A stretch of DNA of 6,368 bases from an uncultured Clostridia bacterium. Its GTDB lineage: Bacteria; Bacillota; Clostridia; Oscillospirales; CAG-382. The notes under the pieces are model-generated. The model was not told the origin of the DNA. It was given only the letters and a program-made list of their open reading frames with translations, and did not search any database. The translations under genes and the position numbers were made by a program. Location: contig CAJOMW010000095.1 of the NCBI GenBank assembly GCA_905235695.1, positions 1 to 6,368 on the forward strand, read 5' to 3'. This document shows positions 6,200 to 6,368 of the stretch, one piece after another (position 1 is the stretch's first letter; each line of letters starts with the position of its first letter).

Positions 6200-6368
6200 A
6201 AAAGCAGAAAAGAGCTTCCTCAGGAGCAACCTCCGTACGCTCGGGATATTTTTTATGTCCTTCGGAGGCTATATTATATCCGTAAATCTCGTTACGTCAC
6301 TCGACAATTTGCTTTTCTTTAATTTTACGGACACCTTCATCTTCGGCTGCATACTGTTCTTGATCTCT
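6162..6368 (+). CDS. Continuation of the frameshifted membrane protein, in another frame (3' truncated by window)
   Basis: This frame is open from 5991 to the window end. The first ATG is at 6162, but it has no Shine-Dalgarno site, so it is probably not an independent start. The peptide begins MYSQNSILLGLF, continues with KSFLRSNLRTLGIFFMSFGG and contains one clear transmembrane helix (about 6240-6299). A second hydrophobic segment begins near 6327 and runs off the window. The stretch S-N-L-R-T-L-G-I-F-F-M-S-F-G, followed by membrane helices, is what I recall at the start of the membrane domain of clostridial O-antigen ligase/polymerase-like proteins, which would join polysaccharide units at the outer membrane face. 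This frame is most simply the rest of the gene that starts at 5939, shifted near 6115-6118. Function is tentative because almost all of the polymerase domain lies outside the window. Confidence 0.5.
   Translation, partial: MYSQNSILLGLFEKAEKSFLRSNLRTLGIFFMSFGGYIISVNLVTSLDNLLFFNFTDTFIFGCILFLIS

Noticed and set aside
6162..6368. A separate downstream gene starting at ATG 6162
   Set aside because: There is no Shine-Dalgarno site, it overlaps the upstream frame, and the natural-looking sequence (SLRQKSLALKLKIA) extends upstream of this ATG. I kept it as the continuation of the frameshifted gene instead.

Overview
The window looks like a chromosomal segment from a Gram-positive, Clostridia-type member of the Bacillota, probably uncultured or gut-derived. 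The grounds are inference from content: AGGAG-type Shine-Dalgarno sites, a membrane-anchored S11 D,D-carboxypeptidase, a secreted protein with three SLH (S-layer homology) domains, and TrmD and RimM sequences of Firmicutes character. Composition is moderate in GC inside genes and AT-rich between them. No tRNA, rRNA, CRISPR array, insertion sequence or phage gene is visible.

Layout. (1) Positions 1-692, plus strand: the C-terminal part of an S11 D-Ala-D-Ala carboxypeptidase-like protein with a C-terminal membrane anchor. Its KTG box reads SLG. (2) Positions 698-730: a strong hairpin terminator between converging genes. (3) Positions 729-3362, minus strand: a large secreted phosphodiester glycosidase (NAGPA) domain protein with three C-terminal SLH domains. 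(4) Positions 3363-3549: a 187-base divergent intergenic region holding a 9-bp inverted repeat. Both arms carry an extended -10 sequence (TGATATAAT), one on each strand, and there is a second plausible plus-strand promoter nearby. (5) Positions 3550-5908, plus strand: a closely spaced run of an FkbM-family methyltransferase, rimM and trmD. (6) Positions 5939-6368, plus strand: the start of a membrane protein with a near-perfect ribosome binding site. Its reading frame appears broken near a CCCC run at 6115-6118 and continues in another frame to the window edge. It resembles the N-terminus of clostridial O-antigen ligase/polymerase-like proteins.

How the genes fit together. Everything except rimM and trmD points to the cell envelope: peptidoglycan trimming, a wall-bound glycan phosphodiesterase, a likely glycan methyltransferase and a possible polysaccharide polymerase. 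RimM (30S maturation) and TrmD (m1G37 of tRNA) are ordinary housekeeping proteins, but they sit apart from their usual rpsP and rplS partners. They are probably transcribed between two putative surface-polysaccharide genes.

I see no convincing evidence for a wholly new system. The observations most worth checking are the altered KTG box, the apparent frameshift in the last gene, the mirrored promoter elements and the odd operon context of rimM-trmD.
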